Assembly: GCA_911728435.2 (NCBI GenBank) | Contig: OU452199.1 | Coordinates: forward strand, 19,106,860-19,170,859 | Source: Apoderus coryli | Lineage: Eukaryota; Arthropoda; Insecta; Coleoptera; Attelabidae | Reading direction: 5' to 3' | DNA: 64,000 nt | Shown here: positions 12,013 to 23,914 of the stretch, one piece after another | Numbering within the stretch: position 1 is the first letter of the stretch | Layout of the letters: each line of letters opens with the position of its first letter | Notes under the pieces: generated by a model | What the model was told of the DNA's origin: nothing | Database searches by the model: none | The model's input: the letters and a program-made list of their open reading frames with translations, nothing else | Position numbers and translations under genes: made by a program

Positions 12013-12108
12013 ATGTATTGTAATAGGAAATAAAAGTCTGACTCCACAAAATCATGATCATGATTATGATTTTGTGGAGTCAGACTTTTATTTCCTATTA
12101 CAATACAT
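12013..12108. repeat. Perfect 43-bp inverted repeat (hairpin)
   Basis: 12013-12055 is the exact reverse complement of 12066-12108, separated by 10 bases (gatcatgatt). The arms begin atgtattgtaataggaaata. The transcript of either strand would form a 43-bp perfect duplex. It may be a young foldback, a microRNA-like hairpin or a replication slip product. I see no target duplication. Confidence 0.85.
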
Positions 12109-14782
12109 TCACTCCACTTCAGAATGGACTACTTCTTTAAAATAATTATGTATTGTTCTTTGGTTGTCTTGCCATAACTAAACAGTCTAGTTTTGGTAAA
12201 CAATATTAAATTAATCAAACATCTGTCGCAACAGACATTCAACTTTGATACTAAATATTGTAATGCATTGTGTATAAGAGTTACAAAAGGAAATTACTTA
12301 CAAAGCTCTTAAATTTTTCAATGCTTCTATTCAAACACTTAACGGTAATGTATGTACCAAAGCCGTCATCGTCTTCCTTTCACTAAACTTTGAATATGCA
12401 GACCTAATACAATAATATAATGCCGAGTAGGTACGTAATTTGTTATAAGTAATTAATATTTATAAATTGAATAGACACTGTCACTGTATTATATACATAT
12501 AGCATTATATACCAATTTAATGAAGGAAAAGTTGTTGGTAAATATGTTTTTAAAGAACCTTAAAAATATTAATAATATCAAAGGTATCTTTATATACCAT
12601 CGCCAAAGTGGTGTTTCTTAGGATGTGGGCCGTTTCTATAAAGATTTATATATTAAGTACAAGAGTTTTTATCGCATACGTGTTTTACATCAACTTTTTG
12701 ACTGTAAAAATAGTGTTTTTGTTTATAATATTTTTTCAAACAGTGTAAAGATTTTTAACTCGTTTATATTAGCTTATAAAATAAACAATAAAAGGAACAC
12801 ACCATAAAATTCGTGTTTATGAAAATATTTATAACAAAAGAGGAAAATTTAGATATATTTTCACTCTTAGGTACTTATAATAAAATATCTCAATTAAGAT
12901 CACAAAAATATGTATGAATAGACTTCCTTATTAAACACTTATATACAGGCTTTTTAGAAGAGTGTATATTTACCCATGATTTCCATCAGGGTTTTAGAGT
13001 AGTTCGGGCTTAAAAGTATGTAGTCATTAATATAAAAAGTTGAAATATGTATATTAAAGAAGAAAACAAGATTTACTATACTTATAATAATAATAATAAT
13101 AATAATACGCCTCAGACACACATAGTTTCTTTTCCGAGCTGGGGGGTACAGACAGAGGGAGAATCGACATCACTGGAGATAGGCCGCTCCAGTCGATTTC
13201 GGTAACCGAATGTAGCATAATAAATTTATTTGCAGTTCAACATAACATAAAGTTCAAATTCTATAATACATACATTTATAATGCATAAACACGAAGGAAC
13301 TACAAAAACTGATATAGAAATCTAACCCCATACCTAAGCTATTTTCAATTTTTAGTATTTTTAGAACTGTGACCCTGAGCACTTTTAATTAAATCATCAC
13401 ATACATTATACTGAACAGACACACAACCACATATTTAGATTACAAACAAAATATTTATTTACCTCTTATCTCGTACACGCCAACAATGAACTCTACCCTG
13501 AACACAGGAGTGAGCGGTATCTATCTACGTCTATGCGACTAGTGACACGTTCTCTCCTACAATGGCGGCATGCGCGACGAGATGCGTTGACGCTTCGCAA
13601 GCGGAGATTCTGAATATTGTTTTATTTGTACTGTGGTATTGTTATGTTTTGTCATGGTGAGATGTCAGTTTGAGAAAAATATAGAAAACTGAGGAACAAA
13701 AATACAAACCAGCATTACTAATTCACAAGAAATGCGCGTACTTTTAACACATTCATAATAAATATACAAATTTTCTTAACTATAGCAATTAAATATCTGG
13801 AAAGCCCAATTATATTTCTTTTGCGTACCTGGGCCAAATAGAGCAATTTGTCTTTTGAAACATACTTTGGGTAATCTGGAGGCAACGATTAACAGAATCT
13901 TAATAAGGAAGTTCAAAGTTAATTTAAATATGAAATATCCCAAATGAATAGAACCAGTTTCGGCCCTTATAAGTGCGTTTTAATTTAAATTCACTTAATG
14001 CATATTAAACATTTTGGCGACCGTGACAGGACAAAAGTTCCTTTGTTTATGGAGAAGGTGAAAAAAGCATTACACATACAGAGAGTATCCTTTGACAAGA
14101 TGTATGAAAGGTAAAATGCGTGTGTTGGATATCAAAAATTAGGAAATAATTAAATTCATTTATTCCATATTTAACAGAGAAGATTATTTGAACATCCTGC
14201 AAAATTTACAACATGAAGATTTGAATTGGAACTTGGAATTGAGTGTTTTTAAACAGCTATTTTACCAACATGATGGCGCATTTTTAGAAAGCGGTTTTGA
14301 TAACCGATAGATAGGTAACAGTGGTCCTTTTCTTTGACCACTACGTTCAGCAGATTAATCATCACTCATTTTTTTATTTGAAGTAGAGTTAAAAGTCGTG
14401 TTTACAGTATTCCGGTAACTACAATAATAATAATTATCACTTATTCCCAACGCAGGTCAAACCCACTTACAGGAAAATCAATACATTTTCGAATTAATTG
14501 AAAAAAAAAACATATCAAATCAAAGAGAAAAACAAAGGAAAAACAACCAAATAAATACGCTACAAAACAAAACAATAAATGCAAACAATGATTAAATGTT
14601 CCAGAATGTCAAAATTTCTGCAAAGGAAGATTGCCTTCAAAGAGTAAGAAATTAGTTGAAAAATTCGAATCAACTAGAAAAGCAGCACATTCAAAACTGC
14701 TAATTAGATGCGAAATGTTTGGATGTTAGAGGACATCAATTTGAACATTTACTAAAGTAATAAACGAAAAATAAAAAATTAT
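12109..14782. other. Non-coding sequence with a short (TAA)n microsatellite
   Basis: AT-rich with no supported protein frame. A run of TAA units lies at about 13083-13108 beside a more GC-rich block (13110-13210). Around 13490-13610 there is a GC-richer stretch sharing 'gcgactagt.acac' with 18335, perhaps an unnamed repeat. Confidence 0.45.
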
Positions 14783-14819
14783 TTAGTAACAAGACTTTTA
14801 GTTATGTTGGAAATTTGGT

Positions 14820-14897
14820 TTACACCACCATGCTTTCACCAGACGGGCCGTTTCGTTGATCCACAACTCATCAGTGGTGATCGGCAGGCAGTGTGAC
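14820..14897 (-). ncRNA. Type I hammerhead ribozyme, copy 1 of tandem repeat
   Basis: Minus strand: CTGATGA at 14874-14868, stem II GTTG/CAAC with loop TGGAT (14867-14855), GAAA at 14854-14851, stem III ACG/CGT, and the cleavage triplet GTC at 14844-14842, with cleavage expected 3' of the base at 14842. Inner stem I is TCACCA (14880-14875) with TGGTGA (14841-14836). An outer stem I helix pairs the 14887-14897 region with 14820-14830 after an internal loop. All core nucleotides are canonical. Confidence 0.8.
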
Positions 14898-15154
14898 CCA
14901 AATTTCCAACATTTACGAAGAGCTTATACTAGCACGAGAGACGAAAAGAAACAAGATGTTTTGGCGACATTTAATGTGAGGAGGCAATATGCCCGTGAAG
15001 CACAGTTCACTAACGATGACCGGACGAGAGGCAACAACTCTATTATATCCTATTGCCAACACTAGACGCGCCCTAATTCCCTGGCGGGAGGCTTTATTTG
15101 TGAATTGCTTATTACATAAAGGTACAAGACTTTTAGTTTTCTTGGAAATTTGGT

Positions 15155-15232
15155 TCACACCACCATGCTTTCATCCGAGAGGCCGTTTCATTGATCCACA
15201 ACTCATCAGTGGTGATCGGCAGGTAGCGTGAC
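15155..15232 (-). ncRNA. Hammerhead ribozyme, copy 2, decayed
   Basis: Same layout as the copy at 14820-14897. CTGATGA (15209-15203) and GAAA (15189-15186) are kept. Stem II now closes with a G-T pair, the GTC cleavage triplet is lost (the segment reads CTCTCGG), and inner stem I has mismatches. Self-cleavage is unlikely. Confidence 0.6.
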
Positions 15233-15452
15233 CCAAATTTCCAACATTTAAGAACAGCTTATACTAGCACGAGAGATGAAAGGCAACAAAATGTTTTTGG
15301 CGACACTAGTGTGAGCAGGCAATATGCCCAGTGAAACACAGTTCACAAACGATGGCCGGACGAGAAGCTCCATCATATTCTATTGCCAACACTAGTTGCG
15401 CCCGAATTCCCTCGCGGGAGGCTTTATTTGTGAATTGCTTGATACATAAAGT

Positions 15453-18400
15453 ATGTAATTCCTGATTTGTCATTATTTTTAACAAATATCGTTGGATGTG
15501 TTAAAACATATTAGACAAAACAACTATTTTAATAATTCCATTCTTAACACGTTTTTTTCTCTTCTCTTTTATTTTAAAAGATCCAAAGCCATTATTGGTA
15601 ATGTATGACATGTTCTGATCACTTTTAACATTCGTCTCCAAAGTTGTTATTGTTGCATTATTTTTGTGTCGTTTGATTAAGTTTAGTATAATAAGTAATT
15701 ATTAAACATTAATAACTTTCTTTTGCTTCAATTGGGCATCCAGCAATTAATTTTTTTTATGGCACGTAACCGTGATATTTATATAATGGCCAGCGAAATT
15801 AAATTATGCATAGTCAGAAGCGTGAAAAACCGAAGGCAATGTTAAATTTGCCCATATTTCTAAAACTACAAATTTTCTAAATAGACAACCTATTACAAAG
15901 ATGCCTTTATTTTGAATGCTAAACACAATAAAATTATAAAAAAATAGAGGTTCCATTTGGAAATTTTGAGTTTCAACTATTGTTGTAGCTTAATTTTCAA
16001 TATAATTTGTGTATAAAGAAATTACGAAATATGTTGCAGAGTGGGCAAACATTGCCCTTTACAAGATCAAGAAAAATGCCTTAATATTTGCCTCCTCAAT
16101 GAAAAAGATTAGTGTTATTGGCCTGCAAACGTCAATTATGACAAAATTCTTCAAATAAGCAAAAATCGTGGAACTTAGCTATAGGACAAATTACTCTAGA
16201 ATTTCAAGTAAAAATGCAACAATATATAGAGTGTTCCATTTAAAATAATCAAGTACAAATCTACCTACCGGTATTACCAGAAGTGCCACCAATTTAAAAG
16301 TATGTTTGTCGTCTGACCGCCACGGAGCGCCGTGTGGAGTTTAGTATATACTTCCAAATTTTCCTAGCTTTCCGATTTGTACTTTTTTTTAATATTTATC
16401 GCGGCCTCTCCCGGAGGGACACCGTGCATAGTCTCAATTTCATACATCTGTAGGTTGCCCCGCAAAAAATAAGTTATTTTCTTAATAGGTGGTCAAAAAA
16501 AAACGTCTATTTTTAACCAACAATATTCTTATTGCGTATTTGAATTGTCTTTCGCGTCATATAGTGTTAAAAATTTCCTCAAAACAAGATTTGAAAAATA
16601 ATTTATAATTTTATTTCTAAAAGTTTCTAGGTATATAAAATTTGCAATTTACAAGTACAATGCGCTCAAATGTACATAATTCCAAAAAATATTATTTTTT
16701 TGGTCGGCCAATTTATCGTAATCAATTTAACCATAAATATGACCTTTACGCAGTTTGGTTAATCGTGTTGTGCTTTGTCGGTATCACATGAAATGGCAAT
16801 ATTAGTACGTACCAACAAAGTTTTTCAAACTGGTTCAAATTGAGCGCGCTCTTGCATTACAAAGGGAATTATTCTGTCGGTTTTTCAATTATGATTAACG
16901 GGCCATATAGATTATATTCCGGACAGCTGCGTGTTGGCAGTACGAAATGCTACCCAGCGGAATCACAGATTAGTGTTCTATTAAAATTAATGGAAAAGAG
17001 GGCTGTGCGTTGATAAATTTATCCATTTTTTCGTACAAAAGCATCTATTAATTTTGTTGATTATAGTATCTACGGATCAGTGATCTGCCTGTACAGTTTA
17101 ATCGAAAGTTAGTTATACATTTGACTTCAACTAAATACAAAATAAAAAAAAAGTTATATGATACTGAAATACCTACCTAAAACATTTTAAACTAATTTCG
17201 ATATACGAGCATGTTTGGTTCGCAACCTATTTTGCAACCGTAGAAAAAGTATTATAGTGTGTAACACTTGCTGTAGCGGCTTTTTCGCGCTTGTGTGACG
17301 CTTGGGGCTCGTGTCACAAACGGTGTCACGCGTGCGAAAAATACAATTTTCCACACTTGTTGCACAATATAGGTAGATACTATTATATTGTAAATTTTTC
17401 ATTCCAAATAATAGCGTTCTCATAATCAATGGCATTCTTTTCGATACGCATTCTTTAATTTTATCTATATTTCTACATTCTTACCTATTTTCAGACCATT
17501 TTTTACAGGAGCAGCTTTTACATAAGTTGTATAACGCAGATTTTTAACACAACCCAAGTTCTATTGGGAAATATTTAATTTCCCTTTAGTTTACGTCCCT
17601 TTTTTCCTATTCCTCCTCATCTTAGTTTGCATCCCAAAAACTGATCGGCCTTGGCCATGTCCAGTAGTACTCAGATTGCAGACATATTATAGGCAAATCA
17701 AATATTCCTATTGAAAGGTTGATGGTTTCATAAAATTTTTTAATTTCCATTAAACTCTTTGTTTTGTTTTTAAAATCATCTGTTTGTATGATTACTAACA
17801 AAATGACTGAATGAGTTTCAACTTATAGAGCATAGGGGAGGCATATAAAACGGTCCTAGATTAAAAACAAAAACATCTTTCCTAAAGTAAATGAAAAATT
17901 AATAAATAATGGAGACTATCCTAAAGAATTTGCCCTATACAGTCCTTGTATCTATAAGCGTTTAATTGAGGAATAAATTCTAAAAAAGTTTACTACTACC
18001 AATTCAGAGTAGAAGGCAAAACAACTTCTTTGGCTAATACGACTGACAATGAATTACAAGCACAAGTGTTCTAAATAAATACTAAAATGAAAATTTTATA
18101 TAGCTTTTTCACACCAAATTAATTGAACATATAAGTACAACAAAAACCCAAATAAAAACCATTGAAATTCAATGAAAAATATATAATGTTATTAGATGAT
18201 GTTAATGTTTTTTAATGTTCATCAATTTATTAACATATTAACGTATGTATTTAGGTGAAAAATAAAACACACTTCACTTACTCTTTTCTTGAAGTTTGTT
18301 ATTTCAAAATATTGTGACGAATATGACAATGTACACCTACGCGACTAGTTACACTCGAGCTTGTTGTGTCGCAGACCACCATGGAATAGAATAGAAGAGA

Positions 18401-20079
18401 CTGGACTTATATGCATAAGTCAATTTCCTTTCAAATGATATAGCATATTCCTATCCCTAAATGGTAAGGTTCCTGAAATAAAAGCAAATTTCTCGAAAAA
18501 ATAAATTATCATGGTAAATTAAGCAGGCATAAAACGCATATCTAAAAGTGAAAGTCACGTTAGACACCACCTGAAATTAGATTTCAGAGTTTAAATTTTC
18601 TTTAGGATGTAGTTTTCCAAACTCGATTTGTATATCTTTTGAAATATAAAAGTTTTTACATTGTTACAAAAAAAATATCTGATTAAATTTTTGGTTTTAG
18701 ATCATGCAGAACATTTTCAAGTTTTGTTTCATAACATTATGAAAACAATTATTGCAAATTCTAAAAGCCATCGTCAGTTTTATACAATGCAAGGTATGAA
18801 TTTTGTATACAGCAAAAAATTGTGCAACGTTATCTTAAATTACAGCCTTAACTTTTATAGACAATTATTTCAAATACTAGATAATGCAAGTAGCTACACG
18901 CAAAAAATAAAAGTTGACAGATACTGCAGTGCAATTTACCATGTGCTCTTTTATAGCCTCAACTAAAGCCGTATAACTACCATAACCACTTACTGTGAAA
19001 CTTGCTCGCATTTTAAGTGCCGAAAGAGTTGAAATGCATTAAAATAATAATTTAGTCATCAAGTTTTATTTTATTACAGGTACTTTATAATAAATTTACT
19101 AATTAACCCATCAAAAGATAAAGGTTTTTTAGCACCAAGGCTTCATTATTTTCCCAATAACAATCTTATGTCTGTTTAATAAAAAGACGAAATATAAGTA
19201 CCAAATTATCAAGATCTGAGCGACTAAAAATAGATAAAACTAAGATTGAGAAAGAATGATTTCACAAAATGAAATATAATAAATAAACATGATTGCTCTT
19301 ATTCACTCACTACACAAAAAATAACATAACTATTAAAAAATCAAAACATTCAAGAGTGAGTTTAAAAATCGTTGAACTCAGCTTGAACGACCTATTTCGG
19401 GCGTTCAAGTTCACCATCAAAAGAGCGCATTTTCTCGGCTGAATCGAAGATCAAGGTGCACTTCGGGTGAACCCTCATTGTAAAACCGGGCTAATGTGTT
19501 AAATATTATTCTTCGTGTTTATTAAATTCTTTTTACCAGATATTTCAATAGTTATACACTGTCATGATATGAATTTATAAATTATAAAATATATATATTT
19601 GACGTGACGAATGATATTGTAAACAAAACTGCAACCCAAATGGAGACATTTAATTTGACGAGGATGCTAAAACTGTCAACTTTCTTTCATTAGTAGAGAT
19701 GCAAGAAATGTATGATATATTCGACTGCAACTGCGTATATTGGCCGCTTGTATATATAATATATAATTTACAAATTATCATAATCCATTATCTATTGGGC
19801 AAAGCAACCTATTCTACTCAAAGTGTTTTTACAATAGTAACCAATACACATATTATATACTTACTGCAAGATTATTTTACATAATTATATTAATGTTGCA
19901 TCATGAAGCTCTATATTATGAAACTATTCAAGATTTTGTGAAAAATAGAATGGCAATTGAGTTTAATTTTTATATAGTTGGTTACTTACGATAGGTATAG
20001 GAATATAAATTGAAATGAATTACTATAATAAAAATAAAAACAAAACCATAGATCTCTTAACTTCCATCCAACCAAAAAA
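15453..20079. other. Long AT-rich region without a recognised gene
   Basis: About 4.6 kb with only short random-looking frames. GC-richer islands near 16310-16440 and 17210-17340 carry no known protein. A short segment at 18000-18075 (ggcaaaacaacttctttggc) recurs in altered form at 26875-26940, so it belongs to a dispersed repeat. Nothing else could be supported. Confidence 0.45.
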
Positions 20080-20290
20080 TAATTGAAACTGTTTTGAAAG
20101 GATCGCCATGTAATGTTCCGCTACTAAGGTGCCTTCAGATTCAGAAGACATTTTTAATCACAAATCACTAAGATGGATAATTATTATTCTAATAATAAGC
20201 TTCGTATATTCTATTGAACCGTGTGGCTGAAGATGTGTGTAATCACGCACGAGACGTACCAATAATAATTAAATAAAAAAAAGTAAAGAA
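20080..20290 (+). repeat. Possible Penelope-like terminal remnant
   Basis: The stretch contains a hammerhead-like core at 20227-20258 and, downstream, caataataattaaataaaaa, comparable to the AT-rich sequence after the other Penelope-like motifs. No reverse transcriptase frame was seen. Confidence 0.3.
20227..20258 (+). ncRNA. Degraded hammerhead motif
   Basis: CTGAAGA (20227-20233, fits CUGANGA), stem II GTGTGT/ACGCAC with loop AATC (20235-20250), then GAGA where GAAA is required (20251-20254), minimal stem III ACGT and A at the cleavage position (20258). The GAAA change should abolish activity. It is best read as a relic. Confidence 0.35.
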
Positions 20291-20979
20291 GCAACATAAT
20301 ATGGTCTTATCATTGAGGGAAGCTTTAAGATAGAAGTGTGCAATCAAAGACCGAGAACAGCAGATATGAAGAATTACAAATTATTAATTATTGAACTAGA
20401 AGATGAGAAATCTGAATCGTTATAGTTATTCTTGAAAATCGATTAGGTAAACTGTGCCAATCATAGTTATTGATGACAGCTCGAGATTACATAATTTATT
20501 TGTAAACTTATCAAATAATATTTACAACATAAACAAAGAAATAAATATAGAAATATTCAGGATAAGACATATTGCAACATATAGGTGTTTATGTATAAAA
20601 TAATTTTCGAATTAAAATGAAGAAATAATTGGCAAATAATCAAAATCATATTAGCAATTACGTATATATTGAGTTTTGAAACTTTCTCACAAATGTGAAT
20701 AAATAGTTATCTCCATCCATATATACATATAAAATAATTTATGAAAATTTGTTAGGGATCTTAGAATGTAAGTAAGTATTCTTCTGTAATTAGATACGTA
20801 TTTGTTTAATAATTTATTTCAATAAATAGGACATGGTTATATCAATTTTATCGATAATTTCAACGTAGAGATTGTGTTTATCTTGTATAAAAATTATCCT
20901 GTAAATATACATATTATATATATATATATATCTAATCGGGTTTTAACACTAATTTGGAACATAACCTGCTTTATCCAAA
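20291..20979. other. AT-rich sequence with a short (TA)n run
   Basis: (TA)n at about 20912-20932; nothing coding. Confidence 0.45.
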
Positions 20980-22010
20980 TCTTCTTCTTGAAGTGCCTAT
21001 CCTCTGTGGATGTTGGCTATCACATTGGTCCAAATCATTCTATTCACCGCCGCTCTGAATAGTGCTGTTGACGTCATTCCGGTCCATGTTCGCAGATTTC
21101 GCAGCCATGATATTCGTCTGCGTCCTGCTGACCTTCGACCCTCTATTTTTCCCTGCAGGATAAGTTGAAGAAGGTGGTATTTTTCACCTCGCATGACATG
21201 CCCCAAGTATTCCATTTTTCTGCGTTTGACATTTGGTAGGAATTCTAGTTGTCCACCAATGCGTTGCAGTACTGTGTCGTTTGATACGTGGTGCACCCAT
21301 GGGATTCTTAGCATGCGGCGATAGCACCACATCTCAAACGCATCTATGCGTTAGATGAGGCATCAGTAAGGGTCCACGCTTCTGCCCCGTATAGGAGGGT
21401 TGAGAGTACATAGCATTCATAAAATTCTTATTCTGGTATGGATGTTGAGAGATAGGCTACATAGTATGTTACGCATCTTGTTGAATGTACCTCTTGCTTT
21501 TTCGATTCGGCATCTTATTTCTCGAGAGTGATCCCAATCCTTATTCAAGGTACAGCCAAGGTATGTAACTGTCTCGGCTACTGTGAGAGCCACATTGCTG
21601 GCGGTGAACTGTAAGTTTCCAATGGTATTTTTACTGACAATTAGTATGTGTGTCTTCTTACAGTTTATATTCATACCATATCTCTTACATGCGGTCTCTA
21701 CACTGTCTATAAGTCTCTGAAGTCCTTCAGCCGTGTCTGCTATAAGGACGGTATCATCAGCATATCTTATGTTGTTTATTATTTCCCCGTTTATTACAAC
21801 TCCATCCTCCATGTTCTCCAATGCCTCTTTAAATAGGTGTTCCGAGTATACGTTGAATAGAAGAGGCGACAGTATACAACCTTGGCGCACTCCTCTCCTT
21901 ATATTAAACTCTTCCGATGTTTCGTTTTCGACCTGTACAATGGCTTTTTGTTTTAGGTATCCAAATGAGATTCTGAATTCCAATATTCCAATTTTAAGAA
22001 CACTATTTTA
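20980..22010 (-). pseudogene. RTE-type LINE fragment (reverse transcriptase C-terminal part)
   Basis: Minus strand. The frame 21983-21417 encodes NIRRGVRQGCILSPLLFNVY, the catalytic box IRYADDTVLIAD and VTYLGCTLNKDWDHSREIRC, diagnostic of RTE-clade reverse transcriptases. After a frame break at about 21350-21420 the frame 21332-20997 gives FEMWCYRRMLRIPWVHHVSN-type text and RRSAGRRRISWLRNLRTWTG, the RTE C-terminal domain. The element ends near 20980 with a short AAGAAGA tail. It lacks the endonuclease and fingers, so it is 5'-truncated, and the frame break plus truncation make it non-functional. It is better preserved than the RTE-like relic at 55610-57150. Confidence 0.85.
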
Positions 22011-22517
22011 AACTATCACTTAAAAGAAAATGGTGCCATGGAAATCATACCTTGTTTTACTCAAATATTGCCTCCGCATAAAAGGGAGGAATTGAAGACT
22101 TCGAATATACTGCCTAAATTAAAAAAGTTAAAAATGTATGTTAAATTCACAATTACTTTCAATAAAACCTTTCAAATAAAAGCTGTCAATTATAAAAAAC
22201 AATACCAAAATATGTTGTTCTGTTAACTAATACAATATGAACTGTTAATTTGACAAATGTATAGTGTTTAATATAATTATTTGAATTAATGTTTTCAAAT
22301 AAGCAAAGTTTTATATAAGTTTTACAAAGACAAAAATAAAATTAATAAAATAAGAATGTTGTTTTAAGTTTATTTGGCAAAATGTTACTCCTTTGTTTTG
22401 TGTTTTCAACAAACTAAAAACTGTTACCTACCTTTTGTGGACAAAAGAATATGGTTGATATTGAAAAAGTACTTTTGATCTTATTTTGAATTTTATTCTA
22501 TACTTCTGTTTCCAACT

Positions 22518-22560
<43 letters not shown>

Positions 22561-23148
22561 ATGTCATTCTGTTTAATTTTTAAAATAGAACAAAAAACCA
22601 TTTTAGCAAATGATCTGCAACAAACATATATTTTCTCACAGTATAAATTCAATTTACACCAACATATGGTACCTATTTGTCTGTTTACTTATGAAACATT
22701 ACTCTCTGACGGAAGTGATTCTTTATATTTATGAATAACAAATTTTCTTTTATTTTTAACATGTAAATTTAAAAATTATAAAGACAACGTTTGTTCCATA
22801 AGTTCAGTTCAATTATCTTTTTATTTGATGAAAATCGTATCCCAGGAAGAGTTTTTGTATACATAAAGTAAAAAGAGCCACCAGAGGTCAGAGAAGACTA
22901 AATCTGGCTAATCGGTGATTTAACCATGTTTGGTAAATTGTAGGGGCAGTTGCTTTTTCTTGATGGAAAATGGTTTTTTGTCTCGAAACTAGAAAATTAT
23001 TCATTAATTAAAAATTTTTACAAAACACACCAATAATGGAGTGTATTATGAGTAAAATATAACATACAAACAAATCATAAAATCTTTGCTCTTAAATTTA
23101 GGAATAATCAAGAAATTCTCAAATTAAAGCTATTATATACAGGATGGC
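22011..23148. other. Non-coding sequence with a (TA)n microsatellite
   Basis: A (TA)n tract of about 38 bp lies at 22518-22556. The frames that cross it on both strands are artefacts of the repeat. Otherwise AT-rich with no recognised feature. Confidence 0.6.
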
Positions 23149-23343
23149 CCATTAGTGTTTGAGCGGAACATATCTCAAGATCTATAAGCGATAGACAAAA
23201 ATATCATTTACAATACTTTTAGACAGTAATTATAATTAAATACATTTTTGGGTTGTCTAGAAATTTTATATAGGATTTCTTTGTGTATCGCTTACTTATA
23301 GATCTTCAGATATCTTCCGCCCACACACTAATGGTTCAACCTG
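23149..23343. mobile_element. Small MITE with about 55-bp inverted ends
   Basis: Left end acaggatggcccattagtgt (23147 onwards), continuing with atctcaagatctataagcgata, is mirrored at the right end by gcttacttatagatcttcag and cacactaatggttcaacctgt. Total length is about 195 bp. TA-rich flanks fit a Tc1/mariner-type MITE. It is non-coding. Confidence 0.7.
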
Positions 23344-23446
23344 TAAATATGTAATTAGACAGCTTATGTTTGTTCTACAATTATTATTGTGTGTATGTTT
23401 TATTCTTCTCTCTCTTCTCTTGAGCTTGACACTTTTAGCTTTCAGG

Positions 23447-23480
23447 CTGATGATGGAGTCAGCACACTCCGAAATATGGC
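23447..23480 (+). ncRNA. Hammerhead-like motif, uncertain stem III
   Basis: CTGATGA (23447-23453), stem II GGAGT/ACTCC (23455-23459 with 23466-23470), GAAA (23471-23474). Upstream ACTTTT (23431-23436) can pair with a downstream AAAAGT as stem I. Stem III and a legal cleavage base are not clear (AUA/UAU would leave G at the cleavage position). It could be a decayed Penelope-like ribozyme or chance. Confidence 0.35.
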
Positions 23481-23914
23481 CCTTATGTGATAAAAAAAGT
23501 AAAAAATAAATAAAATAAATAATATAGTGGAGACGACGATTGTGTTTTCTTTCGTAATTAAAAATTCTCACAATGAGAACAATTTTGTTGTAAAATATGT
23601 AATTTGTGTGCATATTATACTTAACAAAAATTTACAACTTAAATTGTTGCGTCGAAATAAAATGCGGAAAAAATACTGACAAATATGACTCAGAAAATCC
23701 AAATTGTTAATGCAGAAAAACTAGCCAATATTTTGGGTTAAAAGATCAACCTAAAATTAGAATGAATAACGAAAACAATATAAGTATATTGAAGAAGCAT
23801 CTAACCGACCTACTAATTTGCAAGTTATATATTTATTCTACGGTTGTTGACATGTAAAATCCATATTACTATTTTATTAAATTCTTAAGCTAAGGCTCAT
23901 AAAACAATTAATTT
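23481..23914. other. AT-rich sequence, no gene seen
   Basis: Short frames only. Confidence 0.4.

Larger units (their letters stand above)
14783..15452 (-). repeat. Tandem dimer of a 335-bp hammerhead-bearing repeat (retrozyme-like)
   Basis: Two head-to-tail copies, about 14783-15117 and 15118-15452, share landmarks 335 bp apart: the ribozyme core TCATCAG at 14868 and 15203, acaagacttttag, gagcttatactagcacgaga or its variant, and cgggaggctttatttgtgaa. On the minus strand each carries the hammerhead architecture; the first copy is nearly perfect, the second decayed. It has no protein coding capacity. Short non-coding units with type I hammerheads in tandem are the hallmark of animal retrozymes, which are thought to spread through circular RNA copied by a foreign reverse transcriptase. 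A third, inverted copy lies at 23915-24125. The retrozyme name is inference from structure. Confidence 0.75.

Noticed and set aside
18661..18966. 101-residue open frame
   Set aside because: No homology recognised, no start context or neighbours to support it.
21750..21765. TCATCAG at 21757 (also 2868, 37811, 50806, 63110) as further hammerheads
   Set aside because: No stem II plus GAAA at the required distance; several lie inside LINE coding sequence (YADD region).
22428..22734. Protein frames on both strands over the (TA)n tract
   Set aside because: They exist only because the dinucleotide repeat lacks stops; the isoleucine-tyrosine run is an artefact.
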